DNA of 64,000 nt from Helicobacter anseris (lineage in GTDB: Bacteria > Campylobacterota > Campylobacteria > Campylobacterales > Helicobacteraceae), in assembly GCA_004368235.1 (NCBI GenBank), contig JXTW01000009.1, forward strand, positions 1 through 64,000. The letters run 5' to 3'. This document shows positions 45,675 to 55,308 of this stretch, in pieces. The translations under genes and the position numbers were made by a program. Every line of letters starts with the position of its first letter. The first letter of the stretch is position 1. The notes under the pieces are model-generated. The model was not told the origin of the DNA. It ran no database searches and worked only from the letters and a program-made list of their open reading frames with translations.

Positions 45675-47425
45675 TGATCACCGCCCAAAAACTCAATAGC
45701 CTCGATAATAGCCTTAGTTTCAGACTTTGTGGTTATTTTTTTCATACCATTGCGCCTAATAATTTCTACCTCACCATCTTCTAGCGCATTACCAATAACA
45801 ACACCATAGCTTACACCCACTAGCTCAAAATCTTTCATCTTAAAGCCAAAACGCTCACTCCTATCATCATATAATACATTAAAACCCTTAGCACTTAGCT
45901 CATCATAAAGGTGATCACTAAAATTTCTTTGCCTCTCATCTTTTAAATTAGAAGGCAGCAAAATAACATCAAATGGTGCGATAGCCTCACCCCACACACA
46001 CCCTAATTCATCAGCCTTTTGCTCTAAGATAGCTGGCATCAACCTACTCACTCCTATGCCATAACAACCCATAATAAATGGCTTACTCTTGCCATTGTGA
46101 TCTAAAAAATGTGCATCTAAAGCCTCAGAATAACGTGTACCGAGTTTAAAAATATGCCCTACTTCAATGCCTTTCTTATGGCTAATCACCCCTGCGCATT
46201 CAGGGCACAAATCCCCCTCTCTAACACAAGCTAAATCTACATATGTTAATCCCTCAAACTCTGATAAATCTACACCCACAAAATGAGAATCTGGCTCATT
46301 ACCTCCACAAATAAGATTGCTTTCTTCTTCTAAATCTAAATCAAAATAAATTAAATCAGAGCCTGTAATATTTTTTAATGCATAAGGTCCTATAAATCCC
46401 TCATAAAGCCCAACTGATCTAATCTCTTCAACACTTGCATCTATTAACTCAATTGCTCCTAGTTTTTGTGCATTGAGTGCATTTAATGCCTTAGTGTCCT
46501 CCAGCTCATCATCCCCGCGAATAAAAAAGTAAGCTAACTCCGGCTCTCTATGCATCTGTGTAGCAAATACTACTTTTTTAACCACAGCCTTTAGAATATA
46601 AAAAGAATCTACCTTAAAAAATTCTGCAACTTCTTCAGTCTTTTTAACATTTGGTGTAGGAAATTTTGCTAGCTTAGCCTTTGGAGGATTAATTTTACCT
46701 TCACGCTTCTTCCGTCTTGCAGCCTCAAGATTAGCAGCATAGCTACAGCTATTACATATAGCAATAGTATCCTCTCCACTATCTGCTAGCACCATAAACT
46801 CTTTACTGCCACTTCCTCCAATAGCTCCACTATCTGCTTCTACTACACGGAAATCTAACCCTAAATGTGAAAGAATATTACAATATACTTGCTGCATATT
46901 TAAAAATTCTCTTTGTAAATCTTCATCACTATCATGAAAGCTATAAGCATCCTTCATAACAAACTCACGTCCCCTCATTAGCCCAAATCTAGGGCGTACC
47001 TCATCTCGAAATTTTAAGTTAATGTGATAAAAATTTTTAGGTAGATTTTTATAGCTTTTTATAAACTGCTTAACTAAGTCTGTAATACTTTCTTCACAAG
47101 TTGGACTAAGCACAAAATCATTTTCTTTCCTATCCTTAAAAGATAAAAGCTCTTTGCCATACTTTTCAAAACGTCCTGTCTGCTGCCACAAAGAAGCTGG
47201 TGTAACAAAACCTAATGAAAGCTCTATTGCTCCTGCTTTTTGCATCTCATTTTTGATAATGGCACAAATCTTATCTAGCACCAATTTACCCAATGGTAAA
47301 AAATGATAAATTCCGCTACCAACCTGATGAATATAGCCAGCGCGTACTAATAATTGATGGCTTTTTAGCACCGCGTCTTTTGGCGTTTCTTTAAGCGTGG
47401 GAATAAAATACTGTGATAGGCGCAT
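45671..47425 (-). CDS. proS: Prolyl-tRNA synthetase
   Basis: Charges tRNA-Pro. The ATG at 47425, overlapping the hemA stop as TGATG, is preferred to the GTG one codon earlier. The 584 residues have class II motifs ([22 protein letters not shown] is motif 2) and the bacterial YbaK-type editing insert between motifs 2 and 3 (about 235-395). Motif 3 and the C-terminal anticodon domain follow ([23 protein letters not shown]). It lies between hemA and the hemC fusion. Confidence 0.97.
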   Translation of the reverse strand: MRLSQYFIPTLKETPKDAVLKSHQLLVRAGYIHQVGSGIYHFLPLGKLVLDKICAIIKNEMQKAGAIELSLGFVTPASLWQQTGRFEKYGKELLSFKDRKENDFVLSPTCEESITDLVKQFIKSYKNLPKNFYHINLKFRDEVRPRFGLMRGREFVMKDAYSFHDSDEDLQREFLNMQQVYCNILSHLGLDFRVVEADSGAIGGSGSKEFMVLADSGEDTIAICNSCSYAANLEAARRKKREGKINPPKAKLAKFPTPNVKKTEEVAEFFKVDSFYILKAVVKKVVFATQMHREPELAYFFIRGDDELEDTKALNALNAQKLGAIELIDASVEEIRSVGLYEGFIGPYALKNITGSDLIYFDLDLEEESNLICGGNEPDSHFVGVDLSEFEGLTYVDLACVREGDLCPECAGVISHKKGIEVGHIFKLGTRYSEALDAHFLDHNGKSKPFIMGCYGIGVSRLMPAILEQKADELGCVWGEAIAPFDVILLPSNLKDERQRNFSDHLYDELSAKGFNVLYDDRSERFGFKMKDFELVGVSYGVVIGNALEDGEVEIIRRNGMKKITTKSETKAIIEAIEFLGGDQ

Positions 47426-48744
47426 CACTCCTCCTTTTTTTCATATTCACATTGATAAGCATTGATAAATACACTCTCATCCATACCAAAAAATGTCTTG
47501 ATAGCTTCAATAATAATATCAGATTCTTGTCGCGTACTATGATCGCGTAAAAATTGAGTAGGTTTATGCAAAAATGTATTAAATGCTTGATGAAGAATCT
47601 TCTCGACATTAAATTGCAATTCCTTGGGTAAATAACCTTTTTTAATAGCGCGCTCCACTTCTTTTAAAGAAGCATTTTTAGCCATCTCTCTAATATTTTT
47701 TATCAAAGGCTCTATGCCCAATGTTTGCAGCCACTGAACAAACTCCATAGTAGCTACACCAACAATTTGATAAGCTTTTTTTAGATTTTCTTGACGCTGG
47801 GATAGATTATGCTCACTTATTTGTTTTAAATCATCAACACGAAAGATAGTAATATCCAATTGCTTAGCACGCTCTTTATTAATCTCAATATCTCTGGGTA
47901 ATGCCAAATCAAAATAAAATCTCTTACTCTTCCTTTCAAATCCGATAAGCAAATCTTCATTAATAATTGATTCAAATGCCCCAGTTGCTGATATTACAAT
48001 CGGATAATCATTCAAAACCTTATGCAACTGATCAAAATAATCAACACTAAGATTATCTGATTGTAATTCAATCTTTTTAATATCTCTAGAAAGTACACAT
48101 ACCTTAAAACCATCACTTAATAAATGTCTAGCAGCAAGACTACCCATCTCACCAAAGCCTATTACCAAAGCACTTGGATTTAAGTTATATTCTTTTTGCA
48201 GTGCTTTAGCCTTTTGAGCTGCAATAGAAGCCACTGAAATAGCATTGCTTGAAATTTGAGTTTGATTTCTCACTTTAGCTGCTGTCTTAAAAGCAAAATG
48301 TACAATTCTAGTCATTTCTTTAGCACAAAAGTTATTTTGATAAGCAAACCGATAGGCATCCTTAAATTGACCCGCTATTTGAGTCTCTCCAACTACAACA
48401 GAATCTAAACTACTAGCTACAGAAAAAATATGATGAATGGCATCTGTAGCATAATAAGCTTGTTTGACTGCCCTAAGTTCATTTATTTCAATCTTCTTAG
48501 ACTTAGATAATGCCTCTATAATATGCTCACAAGCCAACTCAAATTCTGTGGCTACAAAAAAAAACTCGGTACGATTGCAAGTAGAAATCAAAAGAATTTC
48601 TGGAATAATTTTGCTAGTTTCTTTTAATAATGCACGCAAAAAACCACCTATCTCCATCTCCCCATCAAATGCCAATCTCTCACGTAATTCAATAGGGGTT
48701 TTATGATGAGTAAAACCTAATGTAGCATATTGTAAATCTTGCAT
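47425..48744 (-). CDS. hemA: Glutamyl-tRNA reductase
   Basis: First committed step of haem synthesis from glutamyl-tRNA. The 439 residues contain the catalytic Cys56 in ISTCNRTEF, the nucleotide-binding ALVIGFGEMGSLAARHLL, and the SVVVGETQIAGQFKDAY signature. The C-terminal helical dimer domain is complete. It is 20 bases from ispB and is followed directly by proS and hemC, so two haem genes bracket a tRNA synthetase. Confidence 0.97.
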   Translation of the reverse strand: MQDLQYATLGFTHHKTPIELRERLAFDGEMEIGGFLRALLKETSKIIPEILLISTCNRTEFFFVATEFELACEHIIEALSKSKKIEINELRAVKQAYYATDAIHHIFSVASSLDSVVVGETQIAGQFKDAYRFAYQNNFCAKEMTRIVHFAFKTAAKVRNQTQISSNAISVASIAAQKAKALQKEYNLNPSALVIGFGEMGSLAARHLLSDGFKVCVLSRDIKKIELQSDNLSVDYFDQLHKVLNDYPIVISATGAFESIINEDLLIGFERKSKRFYFDLALPRDIEINKERAKQLDITIFRVDDLKQISEHNLSQRQENLKKAYQIVGVATMEFVQWLQTLGIEPLIKNIREMAKNASLKEVERAIKKGYLPKELQFNVEKILHQAFNTFLHKPTQFLRDHSTRQESDIIIEAIKTFFGMDESVFINAYQCEYEKKEE

Positions 48745-48764
48745 TATGTCTCCTTCAATTAGGA

Positions 48765-49658
48765 CTAGTATTGGCGAAAAATCATTTCATTCACTATAGA
48801 TTCTAAATGCTCATTTTTCTCTTTGCTGATTGCTTTTAATGCCTTTTGTCCATAATCTCTGGCAATCTTTTGGGCAAGATCAAAGATATTATTTTCATTC
48901 ATTCTTGCCAAAATCCACTCTCTAGCCTCTATTCCATCTTGTCTAAAAAAACTCTTTAACTTTTGCTTATCCTGATTATTAAGTTTTTCATATAAAAGTA
49001 AATAAGGAAGCGTGCTCTTACCTTCTTTAAAATCGCTCATTGCAGGCTTACCAAGCTTTTTTTCATCTCCAAAGACATCCAATATATCATCAACAATCTG
49101 AAAGGCGATACCCAAATTCTCGCCATAATTTTTATATTTCTCAAAATCCAACCCTTCAAGGATGGCAGCACACTCGCTACTTGTAGCAATCAGTGAGGCT
49201 GTCTTATCTGAAATCATACGCCAATAAAGTCTCTCATCACTCTGAAAAGCATTACTCATCATTACATCATCAATTTCACCACTTGAAAGTCTAACTACAC
49301 ATTTTGCAACACTTCTAGCAATCTTTATATCAAAAGAAAGAAGTTCATAAAAAGCTTGAGAATAAAATACATCACCAAGCATAATGGCATTTTTATTGCC
49401 AAAAACCGCATTGATTGAAGCCTCTCCACGCCTACTTGTTGCCTCATCAATAACATCATCATGCAAAAGTGAAGCACTCTGTATCATTTCAATAATTGCA
49501 CAAAGCTCTAAAACTTTAGGATGATTTGGAGCGATAGCTAATATAAGCTTAGATCTTAGCATCTTTCCATGACTAAGATAAGAACTCAAATGAATGATAT
49601 TTTCATTTTTTAAAGACTGCAAAGATTGATTAATATGAGACTTGATTTTCTCTAACAT
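48765..49658 (-). CDS. ispB: Polyprenyl diphosphate synthase (octaprenyl type)
   Basis: Makes the long isoprenoid side chain of menaquinone. The 297 residues carry the first aspartate-rich motif HDDVIDEATSRRG (66-78), the lysine/arginine positions GKMLRSKLIL and the second motif QIVDDILDVFGDEKKLGKP. It is at the head of the ispB-hemA-proS-hemC run. The product chain length cannot be read from sequence alone. Confidence 0.92.
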   Translation of the reverse strand: MLEKIKSHINQSLQSLKNENIIHLSSYLSHGKMLRSKLILAIAPNHPKVLELCAIIEMIQSASLLHDDVIDEATSRRGEASINAVFGNKNAIMLGDVFYSQAFYELLSFDIKIARSVAKCVVRLSSGEIDDVMMSNAFQSDERLYWRMISDKTASLIATSSECAAILEGLDFEKYKNYGENLGIAFQIVDDILDVFGDEKKLGKPAMSDFKEGKSTLPYLLLYEKLNNQDKQKLKSFFRQDGIEAREWILARMNENNIFDLAQKIARDYGQKALKAISKEKNEHLESIVNEMIFRQY

Positions 49659-49822
49659 TCTCTTATCCTCTGGATCAGAAACTCAAATTAGCCATTTTAG
49701 CACGATTGTTTTAATGCCTCATGCCCCACAATTCCTTCTATTAATTTATAATCTATAATTTTGATTTTCCATATTTGATAACAAAAACTGGCTTAAAAAT
49801 CACTAAAACTACCTAATTATTC

Positions 49823-50212
49823 TTATTTGATAATCTCAAAATTTACATCTCCTTGCACTAAAAACTTTATCTTGGCTCTAGCCTCAATAAAACCTTCAAA
49901 TACAATTAAAAGCTCATTATGATTTGGCAAATTTTGAGAATCTAAATTCAATCTAAAACTTTTACGATCCTCATATGGATAGAGGATAAATTGATAAGGT
50001 ATATTGTCATACTTTAAAAGCATCACTAGCCCCTCTTTTTTATACAAAGTCCAACGCAAAATAAGGGGTTTATCAATACCATTTCCAGATACTCTAGCTA
50101 TGATTAACTCATCTTTTTTAAGATCAAAAGTTTTAGAGAAGCTCCATTCAATTTCTCTAGAAAAAAGAGCCATCATACCTAAGCAAAAAAATAAAACAAA
50201 TCTGCTTATCAC
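49823..50212 (-). CDS. Exported protein of unknown function, HP0241-like by position
   Basis: A 129-residue protein with a signal peptide (MISRFVLFFCLGMMALFSREI). The mature part of about 110 residues is beta-rich (LIIARVSGNGIDKPLILRW, then VMLLKYDNIPYQFILYP). I do not recognise a family. It lies between the DUF2018 gene and ispB, where I recall a hypothetical gene in H. pylori, and starts three bases after the upstream gene. Confidence 0.7.
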   Translation of the reverse strand: MISRFVLFFCLGMMALFSREIEWSFSKTFDLKKDELIIARVSGNGIDKPLILRWTLYKKEGLVMLLKYDNIPYQFILYPYEDRKSFRLNLDSQNLPNHNELLIVFEGFIEARAKIKFLVQGDVNFEIIK

Positions 50213-50215
50213 TAA

Positions 50216-50590
50216 TTACTCACTAGAAAGAATATTGCCCATAGATTGGATTGCAAAATCTTGCTTAGCCATTTCTATCTTTTCTTTTAAAGAAATATTA
50301 GAATGCATTTGTCTATACAATTCATCTACTCGACTGGATGCTCCTAGCTCCAAAAGCACTTCATCTTGTAAAATAAGAAGCTCTAAAATTCGATCTAGCT
50401 CGCGACAGACAACATTTGGATTAGCATGCAAAATTACATCTCTCCATTTTTGTAAAATATCGCTATCTGATTTTATAGTTTCATTATTTTGCACCTGATT
50501 CCAAAGAGCTTCAGCACTCAATAATTCTTGCTCAATACTCTCATTACTTACCTTCATTGTATTTTCACTTATTTCACGTTCAAAATTCAT
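50216..50590 (-). CDS. DUF2018 family helical protein (HP0242-like)
   Basis: A 124-residue helical protein. Segment 48-70 (LQKWRDVILHANPNVVCRELD) and the end AIQSMGNILS resemble H. pylori HP0242, known for its intertwined, knotted dimer. This homologue is about 30 residues longer at the N-terminus than HP0242. The start is supported by AAGAGG just upstream. The biological function is unknown. Confidence 0.75.
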   Translation of the reverse strand: MNFEREISENTMKVSNESIEQELLSAEALWNQVQNNETIKSDSDILQKWRDVILHANPNVVCRELDRILELLILQDEVLLELGASSRVDELYRQMHSNISLKEKIEMAKQDFAIQSMGNILSSE

Positions 50591-50798
50591 ATCATACCTC
50601 TTGCTTAAGGCTTAAAATTATATCTTTATAAATTATTAAATAAGACATTTTATCTTTTAGTAATATTTAATTCTAAAATAATCAGCTCTTATATTTTAAT
50701 TAATCTATGGAAAAATTTTTGAATCAAAGGCCTTATTCAAAAATAATAGAATAATAGCCTTAAAAGTATTTAAACTCTTTAATTAATTTGGAGTTAAA

Positions 50799-50817
50799 GA
50801 GGTAGCAAAGCTACCTC
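50799..50817 (-). terminator. Terminator hairpin of napA
   Basis: GAGGTAGC-AAA-GCTACCTC is a perfect eight-base stem with a three-base loop, starting six bases after the napA stop codon. A short U-run follows on the minus strand. Confidence 0.65.
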
Positions 50818-50822
50818 AAAAA

Positions 50823-51260
50823 TTAACCTTGGGTAGCCTTTAGCATCCATATAGATTTTTGCAAATTAGCCACTTGATCATCTGCATAAGATGCAGTCAC
50901 TTTATCATTTTCTCCATCAGCAGCAGCCGATAATGCACTAAATGTTTCTAAAAGGTATTCATAATCTTTTAAAATAGAGGCAAAAATATCTTTTGAATGA
51001 AAAGTTGTTTTACTCTCTTCTGCGATCTTTGAGGTTTGAAGTGCTTCTGCTAATGTTACAACTGGTTTTTCGCCCAACTGGACTACACGCTCTGCTAAAT
51101 CATCAAACATACCAGCAAAGATTTCATAAATTTTTTCAGTCTCTGCATGCACTTGAAAAAAATCACTACCTCGTACATGCCAATGAAAATTATGCACTTT
51201 CATAAAAAATACAATACTATCTGCCTGAAGCTGTCTTAAAAGCAAAACTGTTTTTTTCAT
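50823..51260 (-). CDS. napA: Dps-family ferritin, neutrophil-activating protein NapA
   Basis: A 145-residue Dps-type mini-ferritin that stores iron and protects DNA from oxidative damage. The ferroxidase residues are visible: [15 protein letters not shown] for the first helix, and [17 protein letters not shown] (a D-D-x-A-E-R motif) for the second. H. pylori NapA also acts on neutrophils. The gene lies between flgS and the DUF2018 gene and has its own terminator. A TATAAA box sits in the short upstream gap. Confidence 0.95.
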   Translation of the reverse strand: MKKTVLLLRQLQADSIVFFMKVHNFHWHVRGSDFFQVHAETEKIYEIFAGMFDDLAERVVQLGEKPVVTLAEALQTSKIAEESKTTFHSKDIFASILKDYEYLLETFSALSAAADGENDKVTASYADDQVANLQKSIWMLKATQG

Positions 51261-51332
51261 TATTAACTCCTTTTTTAATTTATATGATTGAGTTTATAGC
51301 AAATTTGTAAATAGCTTTATAAATAATAAAAA

Positions 51333-52400
51333 TTATCTAATAATAATTTTAAATATCTTCTCATTTTCATCCAAAAGCTCAATACTACCATTATGAGCCT
51401 CTATGATTTGCAAAGAAAGTGCTAGACCCAAACCATTTCCTTTAAGCTTCGTAGTCTCAAAAGGTTCAAAAAGAATATTTTTATTCTCAATTGCCCTACC
51501 ATTATCTTTAATAAAAAAACAAAGCTCTTGATTACTTAGCTCGGTCCAAAGTCTAATCTCCCCTTCCTCAACCTCACTATCCTCGATAGCATCAACTGCG
51601 TTATAAAGGAAGTTTTGTAGCACAATCCCTAATAAATCAAAATCAAAACTATAACTCTCTGCATTAAACTCATAACTAACATGGATATTTTTAGTATATG
51701 TATATTGATTGAGAATAGATTCTAACTCTTCTTTTAAATCAGCCAAGCTATGAACTGCTCTACTTAGGTTTAATCCTCTTGAAAACAACAAAGTTGCTTT
51801 AATTTGACGCTCTACACGCCAAAGCGATTTTTGTATTTCAAATATAATAGGTTTATTGCTTACCTCTACTCTTTTTAATAAAGTAGCTGCAAGCAATGAT
51901 ATAGAGCCAATAGGATTTCGTATTTCATGGGCTAAATGTGCTGAAATCTGTCCCATAGCCGCCAAGCGCTCTTGCCGTTTTTGGGCTGTAATATCCGTAG
52001 CTGTAATAATTAATTTACTTTCTAATGCATTGCTTTGTAAAAGATAGGTTTTTTTTCCAAAATCTATCTCCAAGGAATCTGCTATACCCGTTTGATTATT
52101 CATTATAGGAGTGATCATCTCTTGAAGATTATGCGCCTGAGTATTGCGATAAAAGATACTCAAATCATCATTAAAAACCCAAATTGCCTGTGGAATAATC
52201 TCAATTACATGTTGGTATAATGCTTTATATTCTCTAAACTCCTCTTCAACCCTATAACTTTGCGTAATAAACTCATTAAGCAAATCCAATAATTCTTGCT
52301 TATCACTTGCATTAAAATGTTCTAAAATATTTTCCCTGGCATCTCCACTCTGCAAGGATAGATTCTCTTTACTATCCTGCATGCAGCCTTGATTATCCAT
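51333..52400 (-). CDS. flgS: Flagellar sensor histidine kinase FlgS
   Basis: A soluble sensor kinase that phosphorylates FlgR to activate sigma-54 flagellar genes. The 355 residues have an N-terminal helical part, a PAS-like region (about 60-135), the H-box AHLAHEIRNPIGS with His158, an N-box FLYNAVDAIED and the G2-box GLGLALS. There are no membrane helices. It sits downstream of flgI and the rod-binding gene, and the unit begins with a sigma-54 element, so FlgS may increase its own expression. Confidence 0.93.
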   Translation of the reverse strand: MDNQGCMQDSKENLSLQSGDARENILEHFNASDKQELLDLLNEFITQSYRVEEEFREYKALYQHVIEIIPQAIWVFNDDLSIFYRNTQAHNLQEMITPIMNNQTGIADSLEIDFGKKTYLLQSNALESKLIITATDITAQKRQERLAAMGQISAHLAHEIRNPIGSISLLAATLLKRVEVSNKPIIFEIQKSLWRVERQIKATLLFSRGLNLSRAVHSLADLKEELESILNQYTYTKNIHVSYEFNAESYSFDFDLLGIVLQNFLYNAVDAIEDSEVEEGEIRLWTELSNQELCFFIKDNGRAIENKNILFEPFETTKLKGNGLGLALSLQIIEAHNGSIELLDENEKIFKIIIR

Positions 52401-52438
52401 GGCACACTCCTATGTTTTGCCATATTTTAGCCAATTTA

Positions 52439-52753
52439 TCAACGTTTCAGTGCTTGTTGCTCTTTCAAAAAATTAAATAAAAGTTCTGAATATCCAAAAC
52501 CACCACTAAGACTTTCTGCTAAAGTATCCTTATACATACTCTGATAAATATCATTGCCTGCCTCTTTGGGATAAAGGGGATTGTCTAGCTTTAGTGAAGT
52601 ATCCAACAAAGTTTTTAATATCAAAGCTTCAAAAGCATCTGTCTGCTCTCTTAACTTCTTATCATTTTCTGTATCATTTTTTAACTTATCACTTTCAATC
52701 TTAGGGGCAGATTTTTGTATCATATTTAGAGCCATTGTATTATCAATATTCAT
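52439..52753 (-). CDS. Flagellar rod-binding protein (FlgJ N-terminal type)
   Basis: A 104-residue protein matching only the rod-binding domain of Flg[45 protein letters not shown]. It lacks the C-terminal peptidoglycan hydrolase domain of enteric FlgJ, as is usual in Campylobacterota. It follows flgI with its start at the flgI stop codon. Confidence 0.85.
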   Translation of the reverse strand: MNIDNTMALNMIQKSAPKIESDKLKNDTENDKKLREQTDAFEALILKTLLDTSLKLDNPLYPKEAGNDIYQSMYKDTLAESLSGGFGYSELLFNFLKEQQALKR

Positions 52754-53769
52754 TATAGCACCTCGATCTCTGCGCTTATCGCACCACTTTGTTTAATGGC
52801 ATTTAAAATAGAAACCATGGTTTTTGGTTTTATACCCATCTTCTGTAATGCCTTTACTACACTAGCAATAGTTGTAGGCTTTCCATTAGAGCTAATAAGA
52901 TTATAGTTCAGATTTAAGAAGGCATCATTATCAATTTTTTGAGAATCCTTTTCATCTAAAAAATCCTTTGTTACTTTAATAGTCAAATCCCCACTACTTA
53001 CTACCACAGGATGCACTATAATATCTACTCCAGCCACAATAGTACCGCTTTTCTCATCAATAATAATCCTTTCTCTATTGCTATAGTCTACATTCACTTC
53101 TTGAACCAAAGCTAAAAACTCAATCATGCTTAAATCTTGTGGTTTAATCATTTTAATAGTACGAGGATCAATTGCCTTAGCAATACCTTCCCCAAAAGTC
53201 TTATTTAAAATATTTTGAACTTTGATTGCATTTTGAAAATTAGTTTGCTTAAGACTTAAGGTAATGCCCTGTTTATTATAAATATCGTAATTTACTTCCT
53301 TTTCTACAACTGCTCCACCAGCAATGGTACCGCTCAAAAAATTTTGAGAGTTTCCTAAAGAAATACTGCCTTGCGCTACAGCATAAATATTGCCATCCAC
53401 TGCGCTCAATGGCGTCATAATAAGCGTTCCACCTTCAATAGATTTTGCATCCCCAATAGATGAGATTTGAATATCTAACCTATCTCCTTGTCTGGCAAAT
53501 GCAGGAAGACTAGTTGTGATCATAACTGCTGCAACATTTTTAGATTTAATATCATCTGGAGAAACTTTGACATTCATAGATTCAAGCATATTTGCAATAG
53601 ATTGCATTGTGAATTTTGAACTAGTCTTATCCCCTGTGCCATTAAGACCAATTACCAAACCATAACCAATAAGCTGGTTCTCCCTCACACCAACAACATT
53701 AGCTATATCGCCTATTTTTTCACTCCATAAGACAGATAAAAATAGCATTATAAATAGAATATTTTTCAT
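52753..53769 (-). CDS. flgI: Flagellar P-ring protein FlgI
   Basis: Forms the periplasmic P-ring. I start it at 53769 ([18 protein letters not shown]), which gives a proper signal peptide and an AAGGA ribosome site eight bases upstream. The frame is open for 14 more codons, but those lie within the sigma-54 promoter and its transcript leader. The 338 residues show [48 protein letters not shown] and the typical C-terminal [20 protein letters not shown]. The size fits the family. Confidence 0.96.
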   Translation of the reverse strand: MKNILFIMLFLSVLWSEKIGDIANVVGVRENQLIGYGLVIGLNGTGDKTSSKFTMQSIANMLESMNVKVSPDDIKSKNVAAVMITTSLPAFARQGDRLDIQISSIGDAKSIEGGTLIMTPLSAVDGNIYAVAQGSISLGNSQNFLSGTIAGGAVVEKEVNYDIYNKQGITLSLKQTNFQNAIKVQNILNKTFGEGIAKAIDPRTIKMIKPQDLSMIEFLALVQEVNVDYSNRERIIIDEKSGTIVAGVDIIVHPVVVSSGDLTIKVTKDFLDEKDSQKIDNDAFLNLNYNLISSNGKPTTIASVVKALQKMGIKPKTMVSILNAIKQSGAISAEIEVL

Positions 53770-53807
53770 GCCAAATCCTTTTGGTTTAATAACTTTGCAA
53801 CTACAAA

Positions 53808-53823
53808 GCAATTTTTATTCCCA
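53808..53823 (-). promoter_or_regulatory. Sigma-54 promoter element of flgI
   Basis: On the minus strand TGGGAATAAAAATTGCTTT gives GG-N10-GC with TTGC, the sigma-54 pattern, about 40 bases before the flgI start. It differs in only a few positions from the element before flgH (GGAATAAAACTTGCTTT). Confidence 0.72.
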
Positions 53824-53854
53824 AATTAGCCCTAAAGGCTCAATAAAAATTTGC

Positions 53855-53860
53855 TATAAT
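53855..53860 (+). promoter_or_regulatory. -10 box of tRNA-Pro
   Basis: TATAAT preceded by TTGC, 17 bases before the tRNA. It lies back to back with the flgI sigma-54 promoter, with about 30 bases between them. Confidence 0.6.
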
Positions 53861-53877
53861 TTCTAAGCACTTGCAAA

Positions 53878-53955
53878 CGGAGTATGGCGCAGCCTGATTA
53901 GCGCGCACCCTTGGGGTGGGTGAGGTCGTGGGTTTGAATCCCGCTACTCCGACCA
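53878..53955 (+). tRNA. tRNA-Pro(GGG)
   Basis: A 78-base cloverleaf with encoded CCA. The acceptor CGGAGUA pairs with UACUCCG. The anticodon stem CACCC/GGGUG carries the loop UUGGGGU (anticodon GGG), and the T arm has GGGUUUGAAUCCC. A possible integration remnant follows directly. Confidence 0.97.
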
Positions 53956-54293
53956 TACTTTTTACTTAAAACTCACAAAAAATTATAAAATCATCACAAA
54001 TAGCTTAAATAAGCACATTTTAAAGACTTTTTAATTACAATATAAAAGGTTTTATTTTCATAATAAGTCATAAAAAATCACTAAAAATCATAAAAAATAA
54101 TTTTTTAATGGGGGCAGATTGGGGACGAAAAAGCTAAAAAAAATACTCAAAAAGAGGACGTAAAATGGCTAATATTACTTCACAAAAATAAACACAATAG
54201 CTAGGCAAACTTACCAAATAGGACAATCATAAAGTTTTAATTAGATAGTAGATATCAATGCTAAATTATTATTTTATACAAAATATCTGAATA
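53956..54293 (+). pseudogene. Possible integrase relic downstream of tRNA-Pro
   Basis: This 338-base gap has no intact gene. At 54110-54127 the sequence GGGGGCAGATTGGGGACG has a repeated-G pattern like that often found just before tyrosine integrase genes at tRNA sites. From ATG 54165 a frame begins MANITSQK and is then broken by several in-frame stops (TAA, TAG, TAG, TAG), as in a decayed gene. Upstream are AT-rich direct repeats (TCATAAAAAATCA-type). I do not see a duplicated tRNA end that would mark an att site. The reading as a relic is tentative. Confidence 0.3.
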
Positions 54294-55199
54294 CTAAAAA
54301 CCAAAAGGCTTATACTTTTTACCACTATCTTGTGGGCTTGTTGAATTTGTTTGTATATCTTTAAAACGGCTAGTTGGGCTTTTATATTTTTCGGTTGGCT
54401 TTAAATCAAATTGTGGTTGCTTTAAATTATCTACATGAATTTCATCACAGCTTCTTGAATAAATGCATAGTGGTTGCATTTGCACATTAATTGTGATTCT
54501 CTTTCGATCATCAGAAATTTTATAACTCTCAATAGTAAGAATCTTATTTCTTGGAAAAAGCAATTCATATTGAGTTTCAAATGCAGCTAAACCCTTAATA
54601 GAAACAAATGCTGCTTTTGTTTGTTTAGGTGCTTTAATATGAAGCTCAACTACCCTATCTTGAAAAACACTATTTTTAATCATTGTTGTAGACATAAAAC
54701 CATAATCTTGATATCGTTTGGTAACAAGAGTATCTAACACTTTTTCTGCATCTTCTAAAAATACCCCTCCCTTATAAACTTGACTAAATACAACTTCTTC
54801 TTTAATCAAACGCAATAAAAATGCAAGCCTCTCATAACGATAGACGATAAAATTATCAAAAATATAAGTCTTGGATAATGCCTCATCTAACTGGGCTACT
54901 TTTGACTTTTGCACATCAGTAAGCGTAGAAACTGGTTTACCTGCCCTCAAATGATCATTGATCATAAAAAAATCACCAAAGGTATATTCGTAAATGATCT
55001 CTTGCTCCTGCTTAGTAAAGACATTGATTCCATAAATACTATTCCACCAATCTATAGCATCTTGTCCTTTAGTAAATTCACGATATGGCGTATCAACTGG
55101 TGGCAATAGATGAGTTTTAGCCATCCTAATACGAGAGGAATCATCAAGTCGAGCATAAAGAGCAATAGGCACTAACAACAATATAAGAAATTTTTTCAT
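54294..55199 (-). CDS. Secreted mono-ADP-ribosyltransferase toxin (C3/VIP2-like)
   Basis: A 301-residue protein with a Sec signal peptide (MKKFLILLLVPIALYA). The N-terminal part has the helical EYTFGDFFMINDHLR (71-85), matching the Y-T...I-N..L-R pattern of the ADPrib_exo_Tox family. The three catalytic motifs are in order: Arg121 in IVYRYERL, the STS-type motif S170-T-T in YGFMSTTM, and F207-E-T-Q210-Y-E212 in AAFETQYELLFPRN. The Q-x-E with Phe three residues before the Gln is the C3-exoenzyme arrangement, which modifies Asn on Rho GTPases; arginine-specific toxins have E-x-E. The last 65 residues hold two Cys (245, 251) and a Pro/Ser/Lys-rich tail. No binding or translocation component is adjacent. 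The target is inferred. Confidence 0.85.
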   Translation of the reverse strand: MKKFLILLLVPIALYARLDDSSRIRMAKTHLLPPVDTPYREFTKGQDAIDWWNSIYGINVFTKQEQEIIYEYTFGDFFMINDHLRAGKPVSTLTDVQKSKVAQLDEALSKTYIFDNFIVYRYERLAFLLRLIKEEVVFSQVYKGGVFLEDAEKVLDTLVTKRYQDYGFMSTTMIKNSVFQDRVVELHIKAPKQTKAAFVSIKGLAAFETQYELLFPRNKILTIESYKISDDRKRITINVQMQPLCIYSRSCDEIHVDNLKQPQFDLKPTEKYKSPTSRFKDIQTNSTSPQDSGKKYKPFGF

Positions 55200-55277
55200 T
55201 TCTAACTCTGATATTTTAGTTTTTTTGATTGATTTGTAATTTTTGTAATTAAAAAGTAAGAAGTATAAAGAAAAATA

Positions 55278-55304
55278 TTAAACTAAGCCAAAGGCCTAGT
55301 TTAA
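55278..55304 (-). terminator. Rho-independent terminator of ahpC
   Basis: A 12-base stem (TTAAACTA-G/A-GCC arms) with loop TTT on the minus strand. The one plus-strand mismatch becomes a G-U pair in the transcript. A run of U follows (TATTTTTC). It starts a few bases after the ahpC stop codon. Confidence 0.78.
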
Positions 55305-55308
55305 AAAA

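Noticed and set aside
53770-53811. Longer FlgI with 14 more N-terminal residues
   Set aside because: That stretch contains the sigma-54 promoter and transcript leader, and the downstream ATG has a ribosome site and a proper signal peptide.
54061-54108. AT-rich direct repeats after tRNA-Pro as an attachment site
   Set aside because: The repeats (TCATAAAAAATCA-like) do not copy the tRNA 3' end and are of low complexity, so they do not support an att core.
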